From the NCBI GenBank assembly GCA_025266875.1, contig JALLLT010000018.1, positions 372,001 through 436,000 of the forward strand: DNA of 64,000 nucleotides. Direction: 5' to 3'. Source of the DNA: Fennellomyces sp. T-0311 (taxonomy: Eukaryota; Mucoromycota; Mucoromycetes; Mucorales; Lichtheimiaceae). Position 1 is the stretch's first letter. Every line of letters starts with the position of its first letter. This document shows positions 22,758 through 34,600 of the stretch, piece by piece. The notes beneath the pieces were generated by a model that saw only the letters and a list, made by a program, of their open reading frames with translations, was not told the DNA's origin and searched no databases. The translations under genes were made by a program, and so were the position numbers.

Positions 22758-24401
22758 TTATCGTCCGCGACCGCTTATTTTCCATTGTTCCGTGGATTTA
22801 TTTGTGGCTGTGGATGTAGACGGCGTGGGATATGCACCACCAGCCAACGGAGAAGAACAAGTTGAAATCATGGCGCTTCTCCGCCGTCGCTGCTTATCGA
22901 GAGAGCCATCTACTGACGTATCATCGACACGATTTTGTAGCATTTGTTGCTGCTTTTGGTAGTGCAGCATCAGAGTACTCTGGTTTGGGAGTGACGGTGT
23001 GATTTCGTCATGCCCGTCGATCGATGCACTACTCACGAGTGCAGGTGATGAAGCATTATTCTGTTGTTTTCGCGCTTGCTCAGCCGCAGCAATGGCTTGA
23101 CGGAGTGTCATTGGAGCTTCCTTTTGTGTAAGATTTTTCGTACTTGCAGACTTGTTGAATAGAGGTGTGGATTGGTAATACGACGAAAGTGCCTGTGAAC
23201 TCATCCGACGAAACATCTGCCGCTTACTAGTTCCGACTTTCGGATTCTCTGATGTTACTAATTTCGGCTGCGTAAGATCCCTTATCGGTAACGCCGTTGA
23301 CTGTGGTCTAGCCTTTTTGCTATCATTCTTCTTGCTGCCGTTATTTGCCCGCAAAAACATGCTCGCTTTCTTGACGATCGTATCCATCGTTTGAGAACGC
23401 GGTCGGAATGTTCGTTGGTATGTACTAGCGTTGTCGTCCTCAGTCGGCATCGCCTCTTCTTCTTGTTCATCAGAATGGACTGTGGCTTCGTCACCTGCTT
23501 GAACCGCCGTAGTGGCAAGTGGAATGTCCATGTGACGTTGCACATCGTCCAGTATGGCTGGTTCTGTCCTTTCTGGCTTGTCTTCTTGAACACTTGTGTT
23601 ATCCCTGGTTTCATCAGTCTCACGGTTGGCTTGCAAGTAACTCAGTTCTTCCTCAATCGCTTGAACCATATCCTATATTGAGATTTTAAGTTTACATTTG
23701 CTTTTTCCAGGTGAGAATTTTTTTTAAACTCACATTGATTCCCAAGATCAAGTTGTTGGCTTTTTTGCGCCCATACATTACTTGAGATGCCGCCTTTTTG
23801 TATGTTTCCTGCTTCAATGTTACGATCATCGCCATTCTCTGCTTATGCTTTCTTACCTCTGCAACAACGCAAGGATCCGTACTGTCTGTAGGTAAAGGAT
23901 CATTCTTTAGAACATCAATTTGTTCAGATAGGGCCATGATAGTATCCGCGTCATCGCTGCATTTTTTGGCATACGCTTTCGTCAATGCCTCCTTTTCCGC
24001 CGTCATACTTCGAAGCTGTTCTGTTCAATGGGCGCTTGAGTTTATCCGGATTTTTTTTTTTTACTTTTCAAGTCTTTTTTTTACCTGCCAGTTTCTCTTG
24101 TGCGTCATAATATTTTCGTGCCCTCGCTTTCCAATCGGCCAGTGCTTCCTTGAGTTGCATATTCTCGTACTATTATATCGCATTTAGAATTAACTCCTTT
24201 TCTCGTCCATCACTTTACCTCTTTTTGTGATAAAAGTGTTTGCAAACGAACCAATTGTTTTCGTTTCTCATCTTCCCATTCTGTAAAGGGCGAGTTTGGA
24301 TAGCTCACACTGCCGCTGAATGATGATGTCGTACTACTGCATATACTGCTCGGTGGTGTAGGTGTGGGTGGTGTCTGTCGGTACTGTTGTCGATAATGCA
24401 T
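22758..24401 (-). CDS. Coiled-coil / disordered protein, unrecognised
   Basis: Four exons: 24219-24401, 24085-24169, 23734-24020, 22758-23672; 1470 nt, 489 residues. The start is the first true ATG (24401); a frame a few codons longer would begin with TTG. The N-terminus is Ser/Thr/Pro-rich, then WEDEKRKQLVRLQTLLSQKE begins a coiled coil that continues over exons 2 and 3 (LKEALADWKARARKYYDA, MTAEKEALTKAYAKK) to about residue 190. The rest is charged and disordered, with an acidic stretch, a basic Ser-rich stretch (RQMFRRMSSQALSSYY) and DKQRRRRSAMIS, possible kinase sites. No domain I recognise. It could be a scaffold or cytoskeleton/endocytic adaptor, but that is a guess from composition alone. 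Confidence 0.78.
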
Positions 24402-24770
24402 GGCCCCAATACAAAACAAAAAAGAAAAAAAGTGCAGGAATTACAAACAAGACTAATCTGTAAAGCATCAATGTTTTGCTTTTTTTCATAAAAAAAAGTT
24501 GCCTTTCACGTCCCTTTGTTTTCTTCACTGGTCTACATTGCCTTTTAAAGAAAGATCCTTTGTAAACGTTCCGAAATAAACTCATTTCGACTTGGTCATT
24601 CCTGAAATGAACACGCCAACGAATCGCTTTAAATCAGATTCCAGCGATTCAGTAAAGTTACTTCGGAGCTTACGCCGCCGTAGTAACACACCTTTATTGA
24701 TTTAGCGTGTCTGTGATTTATCCCAGTTACGCTTTTTAATCTTGGACGGTCAAAGAGGTACTGATTCAGC

Positions 24771-24974
24771 ATGTTGTGCTATAAACAAATATTACATATA
24801 GCTGCTAGATTCGGATCACTGGCTAAAAAGGTAAGTACTTGTATTTTGTATGTAAACACATTAAATCAGGGTCCTCGAGATCAGCATTGCTGCCAACGCT
24901 TTGGTAATACCAACAGCAGAGGTAGCAACAAAGTTCTACGTACGGCAAGGACGACATCAAAGATTGTAAATTAG
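24771..24974 (+). pseudogene. Possible remnant of a small mitochondrial ribosomal protein gene
   Basis: A short frame from ATG 24771 shows a plausible intron (24830-24877) joining LAKK to GPRDQHCCQRFGNTNSRG. The order of residues (basic N-terminus, then G-R-D, an aromatic/Cys pair, FGNTN, and a later K-V-R-T) recalls the yeast MRPL27 (mL41) family, whose motif reads roughly RGxxxYYKGxGxxxTGxHT. The match is partial and the usual His/Gly signature is lost, so this may be a decayed copy or chance. Low confidence. Confidence 0.25.
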
Positions 24975-27941
24975 GTTTGTCACTCAAAAGTTAGCGTAAT
25001 ACTTGGTCGAAAAAAAAAGCTATGCCATGGTTTATTATATCTGCTGCTATGTAAAACGTACCTAATTATTTGACCTATTGTCTGTACGCTACGATTTACT
25101 AATCCACGAAACATGGAAATAAAAGTATATCTTGTTTACAGAGATGGACATGCAGTACCAAGTTGCTGGTTCCTAAGCGATTCCATCAGGTGAAACGGGA
25201 ATCATCCATAGCTGATGGACTGGCAAAGTCCTAGCGTTCTTTTTTTGAAAACACCAGAGGACCGACCGTTTAGGACCGACTTTTAGGGGTATTCGTCAAA
25301 GGTAGTGGCCCAAATGGAGCTGACCTAACGGATGCAGTCCTCGATAAGCAAGCGTCTTTGCCAAAAGATACGCTGTGGATCAATATCGTCAGCTAGAAGC
25401 CCATTTAAAGTCTTACGTAGCCGAATGCAACTGAATACAAAATATAATAGCAAACCATCGAAATAAAGGATTTGTTGTTGAATAACCTGTTAAATGTGTC
25501 GAAACTGTTTGCCCTTTTGATATTAGCTGCTTTATGTATACTGTAAAATGTCGAAATGACATGTAATTCCCTCGTTGCAACACACCACCACTTCTTGACA
25601 TGAGTTTAATTCGTTGTGTACTCGCAAAGATTCATTTCGTATACAGGTTTTCTTGTTAAAAATTGTAACTTTGTACTTACTAACACACTCCTTGGCAATA
25701 AACGGTCGTTTCGATCGGCCCATGGCTTTCTGGGCACTCGGATTTTACGGTCCAATGGCCGTGCTTCTTTGAGGAGAACATGTGACCAGCGGTAAATGCC
25801 CTAATTTTTGCTCAGTAATGTAAACCGGACAACCACACTCATTGTCTCTCGCTCGTTTGCTACTCTCATTCATTGAAGAATGCGGCGAATATGCTATACT
25901 GGGTGACATATATGTTTAACAGTTTGATACGAGTAACGATCGATAATATCTTTGTCGCCTATGAGAACGACTATTTATCTCCAGTTGCAAGAAAGCCTTT
26001 TGATGGTTTCTCATACAAAATCATTATTATTGTATTTTTGAAGCATTTTCCGGCATGATGAACCGCATGTCAGTCCCCAAGAAGTTATGGACAAGTTTTT
26101 TTATAATTCTGGATGAGAGATTCATGATATTGTATAAAACGAATAAAAAGTGGGTGGAATTCCCTTCTTTGTACAGTATTGTAACGAAATTCCAATAAAT
26201 TGCCATCGAGCTTTATTTCTGAACATGGAACCAATTAATATAAATTGTATGTCAAAATTGCTGTGTATAATCCGATATTTTTGATATCGATCAAACACCT
26301 ACTCGCAGCAACGCACGTATCAAGGTACTCTGTACCTTCACTGTACCAGATGCACATTAACTACAAAATTCCAAGCAATTACGCAGACCGCCATAGCTTG
26401 ATTCGGGTTGCATCTTGGGTAGCTTCTTTTTAAATTACGCTATACATATCCACTTTTTGATTGCTTGCTTCAACTTCTAATTTTTTTTTAAATTTAATGC
26501 CAATACAATACTTTTGGATATCTTTGCTTTCCTCTCAAACGGGGCCCACTGATGCGAGTGTCATGTATAAGGTGTTTAAAGTAAAGCAGTATTTCCGCCA
26601 ACATATAATAGCCCATCAATACAGCGATGTAGTATTATGTCATCAAATCGACTTTAACTGCTCAACTTCGTACGTATTAATAAGTGTTAGCATCACCTGT
26701 GTCGCTTGTCTGTAATAAGCATATTTACCAATACAATAGTCAATTGATCAATGTCACTTAAAATGATAGAAATTGATACTGCAGATCATGGCTCGTCTGA
26801 GGAAGCTTTTTATCTGCCCTTGTGACAAATGCTCGATATGTACACTCACGACTCGTTATAGTGTGATCCCCTCCCCCGGTCAGACTAGAAACCAACCATT
26901 TTGACGAACTGTCACTATATCGAGTTGAGATTCTTAAACAAGCCAAATAGCTAGACAAAATCCTACTACTACATAAAGTATCACGATAGCGAGCAATGAC
27001 TGTTCCAACACAAAAGTTTTTCCATGGACAACAGCGTAATGATAAGCGAGAATAGCTGAGATCAGCAACTGAAATCAGGATATATATTGAACTGCTTTGT
27101 GAACCATGTAGATAGGGGATATGGAGGAGTTATACGTTGCCAAATCACCTGATGTGTATGTTTCCAGCTTTTATGCATTGCTAGCCAAATTTGTGCTATC
27201 AATGCTGGAATAGCTTATCCTACTGTTAAGTTTTTTCTTTTACTTTCTTGGTTTAGCCAGATTAAGCACGCATCATACTAAATCGTTTCATTCCATTAAA
27301 TATCATGCTATATATTCCAATGGAATTTAACACCTATTCGAAACCACGTTTGATTCTATTTTTGTGATCTCGGACCTTCGGTCCAGCCCCGGTATATAAT
27401 TTAAGCGCCCCGATAGCTGATCGCGAAAGATAGTTACATTAAGTGTGGTATGTTTAATATTACGGAATAAAAGTTTTATCTGATAGAACGTAAACGGAAA
27501 TTCGGAGAATCGATTATCGCTCTATACTGACACTATCTTTTTAGGTTATCGTGCAAGTGCACTAGAGCCCTTTTGTCGTGGATACTTCTCGATGTGGCAC
27601 TCTAAACAAGTTTTTGTTCAGTCTCGACCCAAGCTAGTGGATGACGAGAAAAGCGATTGACGATCTGTACACACAAAAATGTAACATGAATGACCCCTTT
27701 TTGGCTAAGCCTAAGCGCGGTATTACCGTAAACAATTACTAATCCCTCTTTGCTGGGAATAGCGCACTATCTTCCAAAACAAGACGACTACGGTCCCCAC
27801 GTTACGATTTGTTTTTCTTTTTACCGGGATTACCCAAATATTACCAGGACAAATACAATGAAACGCTTTTACTAAACTTTTTGAAATATGAAGAAAATGA
27901 TCAAATATACACAGACTAAAACTACAAGAGATTGGGGACTT
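24975..27941. other. Gene-poor AT-rich stretch
   Basis: About 3 kb without a supported gene. Only short frames occur. Local oddities are two copies of AGGACCGAC within 25 bp near 25257-25282 and a GGACC-TTC-GGTCC hairpin near 27372-27384. No transposase-like motif was found. Confidence 0.45.
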
Positions 27942-28823
27942 TTACGAAATGAGAGGCATCGGGCCATGAGAATTGAAGTGATGATGATGAGAAGGGAAGA
28001 ACGATTGATCATGTGGCTGGGAAAAACGATGTTGGGGTATCCAAAATGACGATGTGGTCCAAGGATTAATAAAAGTGGCATTGGAAAGAGGTGGTGAGCC
28101 TCTTTTGATAGGTGACCACGGTGCTGCTTTTGGTTCCTTGTCGATCTTGGTGACTTTTTCGGCAGGTTGACGACGCAAAAGAGCAGAATAATTTTCGCCG
28201 CCGTTATTGTCCCAGAACTCACGTCCATTGACACGATAACGTAAAGCGAATTGAAGCTTCAGATCGTCGTCATTTTCTTCGGTATGCAATTCAAAAGTGA
28301 AACGGTCCTTGTAAGAGTCAACCAGCGACTCGCGATAGATGGCGTCAATATCGGTATGCGTTTTCCAGCTATCAAACGTGTAACGCACCATCACATGTTT
28401 TTCGAATGCAAGGTTGACAACATGGCATTTGCCGACGATAGAAAGCTTTGGAGAGGATTTATCAATGTCAATGGTTTCCAATGTAATAACATTGTCATTG
28501 CGGTTGGTGATCTTCTTGCCGTTGACAAGTTCCAATTTGTATTCCTCCTTTTTATCTTCCTTGGGTGCCTGCCATTGGTAAAAGAACCGGACTTGATCAT
28601 TATCATCGCTAAATCGGACAGATTTCTTCTTGGGCGTTTTTTCATGCTTTTTCTCCGGGATGGTCGGTATAGGCGGTGATGGTTTTTTGTTTTTCACCAG
28701 GGATACTCGCTTGTTACTACGGCGACTGTTCGATCGCAACGCATCATAGTAGTAGCTGCTATAGGTACCCGCGGTAGGACAAAAGACATTATGATGGTAG
28801 GAAGGCGATGAAGTCGTGAGCAT
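27942..28823 (-). CDS. Glycogen-targeting PP1 regulatory subunit, CBM21 domain
   Basis: Single exon, 293 residues, from the ATG at 28823 (the frame opens one codon earlier with TTG). The PP1-docking RVxF motif is present as KKKSVRFSD (SVRF at about residues 68-71). A CBM21 carbohydrate-binding domain covers about residues 105-220, with HVMVRYTFDSWKTHTDIDA, FELHTEENDDDLKLQFALRY and the signature FWDNNGGENY. This layout matches yeast Gac1/Pig1/Gip2 and animal PPP1R3 subunits, which bring protein phosphatase 1 to glycogen so that it dephosphorylates glycogen synthase and related enzymes. The Pro/Ser/His-rich C-terminal tail of about 70 residues looks disordered. It is much shorter than Gac1 and closer to animal PPP1R3 in length. 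Confidence 0.9.
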   Translation of the reverse strand: MLTTSSPSYHHNVFCPTAGTYSSYYYDALRSNSRRSNKRVSLVKNKKPSPPIPTIPEKKHEKTPKKKSVRFSDDNDQVRFFYQWQAPKEDKKEEYKLELVNGKKITNRNDNVITLETIDIDKSSPKLSIVGKCHVVNLAFEKHVMVRYTFDSWKTHTDIDAIYRESLVDSYKDRFTFELHTEENDDDLKLQFALRYRVNGREFWDNNGGENYSALLRRQPAEKVTKIDKEPKAAPWSPIKRGSPPLSNATFINPWTTSSFWIPQHRFSQPHDQSFFPSHHHHFNSHGPMPLIS

Positions 28824-30028
28824 CAAAAAATATTTTTTTTTGAGGGAAGAAAAACAGAGCGGGAAACAATTAAAAAGAGATCGATTGACCAGTTGATATA
28901 TTCATATTTTTTTTTTCTGGGAGCATGGTGGGAAGATTTTCTTTCGGTCCCAATTCCCGTCATTCACGATGGAGGATCTCGGCTCTTCTCTATCAGGTTG
29001 CTTTTTTCTCACCTAATTATTTCATAAGCAGTACACAATTCACATAGTTTAGGAAACTAGTTTGATAACAAAAATTGAATGCTTTTTTGCGTAGAGATAG
29101 TAATATTGATATCTTTTTTGTAACCGTTACCTAGTGAAACCAAATGCAAGAACGATAAGGAAGGACTCCATTGTTCTGCAGTTACCCCCACCGATAAGCC
29201 CAAATCAGGCAAAGTGAGATTTTCGGGAAGGTGGACAAAGCGCAGCGAAAGTTTGTAACCGAACTACCGATAATGTTCCACATCCCAGCATAATGGGAGC
29301 GCTTTTTTGGCGGGCACTAGCTATTTTGTGGAAAATAGGGGTAGAAAAGAGAAGGGGGGATACTAGAAAAAGAGTAAAATCATTTTTAAAATGATCCCCT
29401 CCCATCTCCCCGCTCCTTTGTCCTTTTCGTCTTTTCGTCTGCTACTATCTCACAAAACTGCAAGCCCATCCATCACTTGATCATCAGGATGATGTGCCAC
29501 GCACATGGCCCATTTCCAGATTTGTTTTGCGTGGGTAGGTACACATTACACGGATTGTTTGAGGATTGCGCACACACAAGGATGTTTCTTTGCATAAAAC
29601 AGAAAAGTTGAGACAATCACCGACGATTCATATGCCCTTGTGCCACTCGTTCATATTGCAAAGAGAATCCAGTCGGCTGATACTGCGCCAATAAAAGAGA
29701 GGAGCAAGGATAGTTATAAGATAGCGTTTCAGAAAAGCGGGGCTGGCGATCCTGAGTTGGCACCCCCAAACAAATAAAAAAAATAGGACAAAAGCGAGTT
29801 TTTTGATATGTTATGCGCGTATACATATACAGAATGAATACATGAGAAAATAAAGAAAGAAAGATGGGAATATCGACAGAAGTAATCAGTAGCAACCAAG
29901 GGATATACACTAGCAGGTACAACAACAACAACAACAACAAAGAGATATTTCTATAGCACAAAAAAGAGACAGTGGAAAAAAGCAAGTCCTGAACCCCCAA
30001 CCCCACGCGGACGCCAATTTTGATGCGA
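28824..30028. other. Intergenic between CBM21 and homeobox genes
   Basis: About 1.2 kb. It should hold the 5' region of the CBM21 gene and the 3' untranslated region of the homeobox gene, both on the minus strand. A hydrophobic open frame here (29617 up) overlaps the last homeobox exon out of frame and includes a CAA repeat (29919-29941), so I treat it as a shadow. Confidence 0.45.
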
Positions 30029-31146
30029 TCAGACGACCGAGATGCGTTTGCTCTTTGTGGGACGTGGAGACTCAAATGCTGTGGAGGAAGACGTACGCTT
30101 GTAGCCACGTTTCGTAGCACTCGAAAGTTCTTTTTGAAAAAAAATGTCAATCACTTGGTATTATTTTTTGATTGTTATTTCTTAGAAAACATACCTTCAT
30201 CAGAAGACTTTTGGCACTGGCGCTTGTTCATTCTTCGACGAGCAGCAGTGATAGCGGATGGGGGCTTTCCACGACGCTTTCTGTGATGTTCAAGTGGCCT
30301 GCCATCGGAAGAAGCGGCCTTGATCAAGATCAAAGGCAAAATACGACGGCGAGCGTTGATGAACCAGTTGCTTATTTGGTTCAATGTAAGGCCGGTCTCG
30401 TGCTTGAGCCAGTTCTTTTCGTCTTCAGTAGGATAAGGGTTAGCACAATGCTCAACCAACCAATGTTTGAGAATGGCCGTCACTGGTTTGGGTAAATTGC
30501 CACGGCGCTTGCGGCTTGTAGTGCTTTCCGTGGCATGACTCAGGTCATGTGAAGGTTCTTGTCTGGCAAAATCCTGAAGTGTTGTGCTACAATAACGCTG
30601 ATGATGAAATTGATGGTGATTATCTTCGTCACTGCTGCTATCGTCTGCTGTTGCAAAGTAATTGCTCTTGCTACGGCCAAGCTCTTGTTCACCAGGCGTC
30701 AAGGGTAGCGATGGACTGCGGTGAAAGGCATGGCCAGGTGATGAAGATCGAGATGTTGTATTATCATCATTGTTGGCATTGTCACCACCGTTTCGAAGGC
30801 TGTCGGTCCATATTTTGCCGTTTGACTCGAGCATTTCGCTGATCTTGTTCTTCTTGCGTTGAATAAGGTATGGGTCACTGCAAGGCATAGGGATGCGTTC
30901 AACAGAACCAGATGAAGTACTTGAATATGAATGATCGTGGAACAGAATGACAGGGCTGAAGACTCGCAACTAAAGCAAGGTTAAAAGACATGCTTCACAC
31001 AGACAGGGGACATAATAACTTACCATCTGTCGCTGCTTGTGCTTGTCAGACATGCTATCGAAATTGGGTAGATGGTGACGAGATGTGCTGGTTGGCATCA
31101 TCGTGTGCAGAGGTGGTAATTGAATGTATCGACAAGACTCAATCAT
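30029..31146 (-). CDS. TALE-class (KN-type) homeodomain transcription factor
   Basis: Three exons: 31024-31146, 30195-30969, 30029-30129; 999 nt, 332 residues. The homeodomain lies near residues 192-252: it opens RKRRGNLPKPVTAILKHWL, has the three-residue TALE loop extension with PYP (ANPYPTEDEKNWL), and ends in helix 3 ISNWFINARRR, the DNA-reading helix. It is preceded by a long Ser-rich, acidic region and followed by a basic tail rich in Lys/Arg (possible nuclear signal). Relatives include fungal Cup9/Tos8 and animal PBX/TGIF. Without splicing, the second exon would read on for five codons to a stop; splicing at 30130-30194 instead gives a basic tail ending KRISVV. A TATA-like site (31246-31254) sits about 100 bp upstream. 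Confidence 0.9.
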
Positions 31147-31245
31147 TGTGATAAAAGAAGGTATAGAGTAGGGGAAGAGAGTAAAGAGTAAGAAAAGAGA
31201 GGATGCTACGGAAGAAAAAGAGAGAGAGATGGAGAACTCTCTTGG

Positions 31246-31254
31246 CTTTATATA
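31246..31254 (-). promoter_or_regulatory. TATA-like element of the homeobox gene
   Basis: Read on the minus strand the sequence is TATATAAAG, about 100 bp before the ATG at 31146, next to a GA-rich stretch (31191-31235). Position fits a core promoter; not tested. Confidence 0.45.
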
Positions 31255-33858
31255 GATTCGACAAAAAGGCGGTGTATTTAGAAATTGACAAGGATGATCA
31301 GCAAAGGTTACACACATTGCAGTTTCCATGTTTTCATATATTTACACTAGTATTCCCCCCAGCTGGACTATATGCTCTCTCTTACTCTCTTCATGAAGGA
31401 TCATAGGATCCTTTTGCTCCAATTTCTACGCCTTCTCGAGGGGATGATAGTTTCATTATCCTTTGGTTCCTGGTCGATCAACGTTACCCCATTCGCCCTT
31501 TTTATTATTCCTTTTTACCGAATCAGGATAATAACGAGATGGGTCTTGGCTAACATACGCTACTTTTCGTGGCGCCCGCCCTGTCAATTGATCGGAAAAG
31601 GAGGTTACATGGTGATGAGCAAGTGAAAAGGTAAACTATCATCAGATTTGGTCCGAGAGGGATGTTGAATGTTGATCACTTCAACACAATGACATGCATA
31701 TACAGACATCTTTATGGTCCTTGCTTTTTTTTTTACTTACTACATCCAAATACCCCCGCCTACAACCCCCACTCCCTTTGGCTAAATGTACATCATTCTA
31801 AAACACATTGGGGATAATGCACTTATCTATCTCTTTTGCAGTAATATTTTTCTGCCAAGCAGGAAAGAAAAAGACAACAGCGCAATGTCTAGGTCTATAG
31901 TGAAAAAAAATAGAAAATGGACAATTAATCAATTACCCTTGCCAAGTACTATTGATCGATTAGAAGTGAAGAGGGTTTACTAGACCATGTGTAAGATCTT
32001 GATCGGAACGAATAAGAAGGAGGCAAAGTTGTGAAGGAATATGCTTTTTCCGAACAGGTTATCCGATATTATATTGCATGTTCCGAATATTATAGAGTGG
32101 CGCATAATAATAGTCTTTTTTCTTGCATTAAAGTACGAGAACATGAAAGGTATCGGCTCGTGAGATGTGTCGATTGATACAATAACTCCTTGATTCTTCT
32201 TTTTTTGCACATGAATGAACCCACTTCCTTCTTACCATGGGTGCCTATACTATAAGCCCTTTTAAAGCAGCTGGAAGGATGCCCATTATAATCAATAAGG
32301 CACATGGCATCTGGACGGATTTGTTCGGGACAAGAACAATAACGCGGGGCATAATTCATAGGAGCCCCGTCGGGGAAAATGTAAGGGGGGTGGGGGCTAA
32401 AGTTTTTTTTTTGCTGCAATAATACGATAATAGAAACTTCTGATCCTAAAATCCTGATTTGTCTCATCAGTTCTTTCACAGATGTGCAAGCTCTTTCGTT
32501 GAAGGTCATATGTTAAAGCGTTTCTAGACCGACAAAAAAAAGCACAGTGCATTTTATCACCGAATATTATACTCCTTGCTAAACATTTCAATTCAATGGT
32601 AAATTTTCTGTGAAAAGCTTGATGATACATTCATAAAATGTGATTACATTACGCAGCAAAAAATGCTTTTTTTTACAGCTGCACGCTTGACTTGATGTAC
32701 GATGAAAATCATTGCATCTCATTCTCAGCTGGCTTTACTCGTGGCAATGATTCGACATACACGCGGAAATATGATTTGCATGCTTTGATGAATTGCAAAT
32801 GAAACATAAAGACCTGCTGATTTGCATTATTTTTAAAAGTTACGTAGCCCTAACTTTGATTTGACTGGATAAAACTTGTTGGTGAAGAGGGCGGTTCTTC
32901 CATCTTTAAAAAGGAATACGCCTTTCTGAATCGTTTTATAGGAGTTGAATATAAATGGTTGGTGCACCGAGGAGGAAATGCCTTACTATGTCGTACCAAC
33001 GCATACTTATCCCGGATGCAACCAGGATGCAGTCTATTTTTTTTTTTTTTTGTGAGAGGGAGAGAGTGCGTGTGTCTCGGATGTAGTTTTATGCTAATAA
33101 GATTCTAAGCCAAGAGTTTCTATTATCGCTATCTTGAATCGCACTTTGTTTATCGGGTTAAATTGTCCTTGTGACAGCAAACTACGGACATAAACATTGC
33201 TTTAGATTTCGTCATGGAAAGTAGCACAGCTCATGCTTTTGTGCGATATCTTTTTTTTAACATGGATGTACTCGGAGATGGAAATAAATAATCGATGCTG
33301 TATGTATAGCATATTATTGCTTGTTTCTGGGAGCAAATCGGACGCTGGCAAATCAGTTAATACAATATCTAGTCTAAGCTTTTTTTGATGATAGACTTTA
33401 CTCTATCCTGTTTTGTGTATACGACTTTCCATCACCAAATGCTATGCCTAATTTAGATGGGGACTTCTTTTTGTCAGCTCATCAGGTGTTTTTGATGAGG
33501 ATGTACAAAAGGTTGAGGAAGGGGGCTGACATTACCATCAATGGGAGAATGCATTGATCAACGGTCACTTTTCTCAAAGTTTGTTCGATTTTGGCATGTC
33601 AGTGTAACAAAAAGTGCTTGCTGCGGCATCTCTTTACAAACCGCAGCAAGAGCATCATCCCCGTTTAAAGGTACTGCGCCACGAAACATAAAAGTATATA
33701 TGACAAGAGATGTTGTCATGGCAGCCAACTCTATCAAACAACTATTTGTCTACTTTCCTCATCCATTCGATAAGAGGAATTGCTTTCTATGGGACCTATC
33801 AACAAGCAAACAGTCGTATTTTCATCAAGGGATGTTCCCTTGATCCAATGTCGCCAAG
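31255..33858. other. Gene-poor stretch upstream of an intronless gene
   Basis: About 2.6 kb without a supported gene. On the minus strand near 32237-32420 a short frame contains a cysteine-rich segment (APRYCSCPEQIRPDAMCLI) that could be a fragment of an unknown element. A perfect 10-bp inverted repeat lies at 33617-33626 / 33641-33650, about 210 bp before the next gene. Confidence 0.4.
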
Positions 33859-34587
33859 ATGACCGACGAGGCCGCAAATCGCAGCGCAAGAGCTGCAGTC
33901 CCAACGATCCTCAATGCGGTGGTGGATGTCACTGGTGTTGCGCCAGTCGCTGGTGAAATACCACCAGCTGTTCAGCAGCTCTGCTTTTCGTACTCAGACA
34001 TGTCGATCCATGTGGCACGTCAATCCTTGACTGACTTTGCTACTACCCTACTTTCTCGTCCAACCGCATCCACTATTGTCACCGCCAACGTTGATGTCCA
34101 CGGGTCCTGGGTTGATTTTGGTCAACCTTCCCAACGCGTTTTGTCGACTCCCAACGCTGGTGGCCCAAGTATCATGAGTGAAGCGTTATCTGCCGAACTT
34201 ATGGACCGTCTCTTTGGTATCCGCAAGATTTTGACCGAGACCGAAGTCAAGTATTCGACACACGGCCCGATCACTGATTATGCATGCTACTCCGCCACTT
34301 CCCAAGCCCTGGGCGTTTCGGTCACACGCGCCATGGCCTACGGTCGTCGTTTCACTACCAAGGATGCGATTCGATTGATGCTAAAGAAAGTACACGGTGT
34401 TAACAAGTCAAACAAGTCGGTTGAAAACTACAAGTTTGAGCGACAAATTCTCCATGTCTGGGCTGCGAACGGAACAGATGCTGCTATCGTACGACGCGTT
34501 TGTGCAAAGATACCCGGTTATATACGAAGCAACACTATCATACTTATCACCACTGTCAATATGGATTCCGTGTTTGCAAGCAATTAA
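33859..34587 (+). CDS. Unrecognised intronless gene, possibly lineage-specific
   Basis: Single exon, 242 residues, ATG at 33859. The protein has no signal peptide or membrane helix. Its C-terminal half (about residues 130-235) looks like a compact alpha/beta domain: YACYSATSQALGVSVTRAM, then KDAIRLMLKKVHGVNKSN, FERQILHVWA, and NTIILITTV. I have the impression of a multi-copy family in Mucorales-type genomes but cannot name it. Unlike nearly all neighbours it has no introns and is flanked by a gene-poor stretch, which fits a recently spread or element-derived gene. Its stop codon is only 13 bp from the stop of the convergent WBP11 gene, so the transcripts must overlap. Confidence 0.55.
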   Translation: MTDEAANRSARAAVPTILNAVVDVTGVAPVAGEIPPAVQQLCFSYSDMSIHVARQSLTDFATTLLSRPTASTIVTANVDVHGSWVDFGQPSQRVLSTPNAGGPSIMSEALSAELMDRLFGIRKILTETEVKYSTHGPITDYACYSATSQALGVSVTRAMAYGRRFTTKDAIRLMLKKVHGVNKSNKSVENYKFERQILHVWAANGTDAAIVRRVCAKIPGYIRSNTIILITTVNMDSVFASN

Positions 34588-34600
34588 TAAATTCGTTTTT

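Noticed and set aside
29617..30150. 177-codon hydrophobic frame on the minus strand
   Set aside because: It overlaps the last homeobox exon out of frame, opens without a clear start and is built from a CAA/TTG repeat and T-rich flank.
32090..32509. Minus-strand frame with a CxC-containing segment
   Set aside because: The cysteine pattern is short and the rest of the frame looks random; not enough to call a gene or element.
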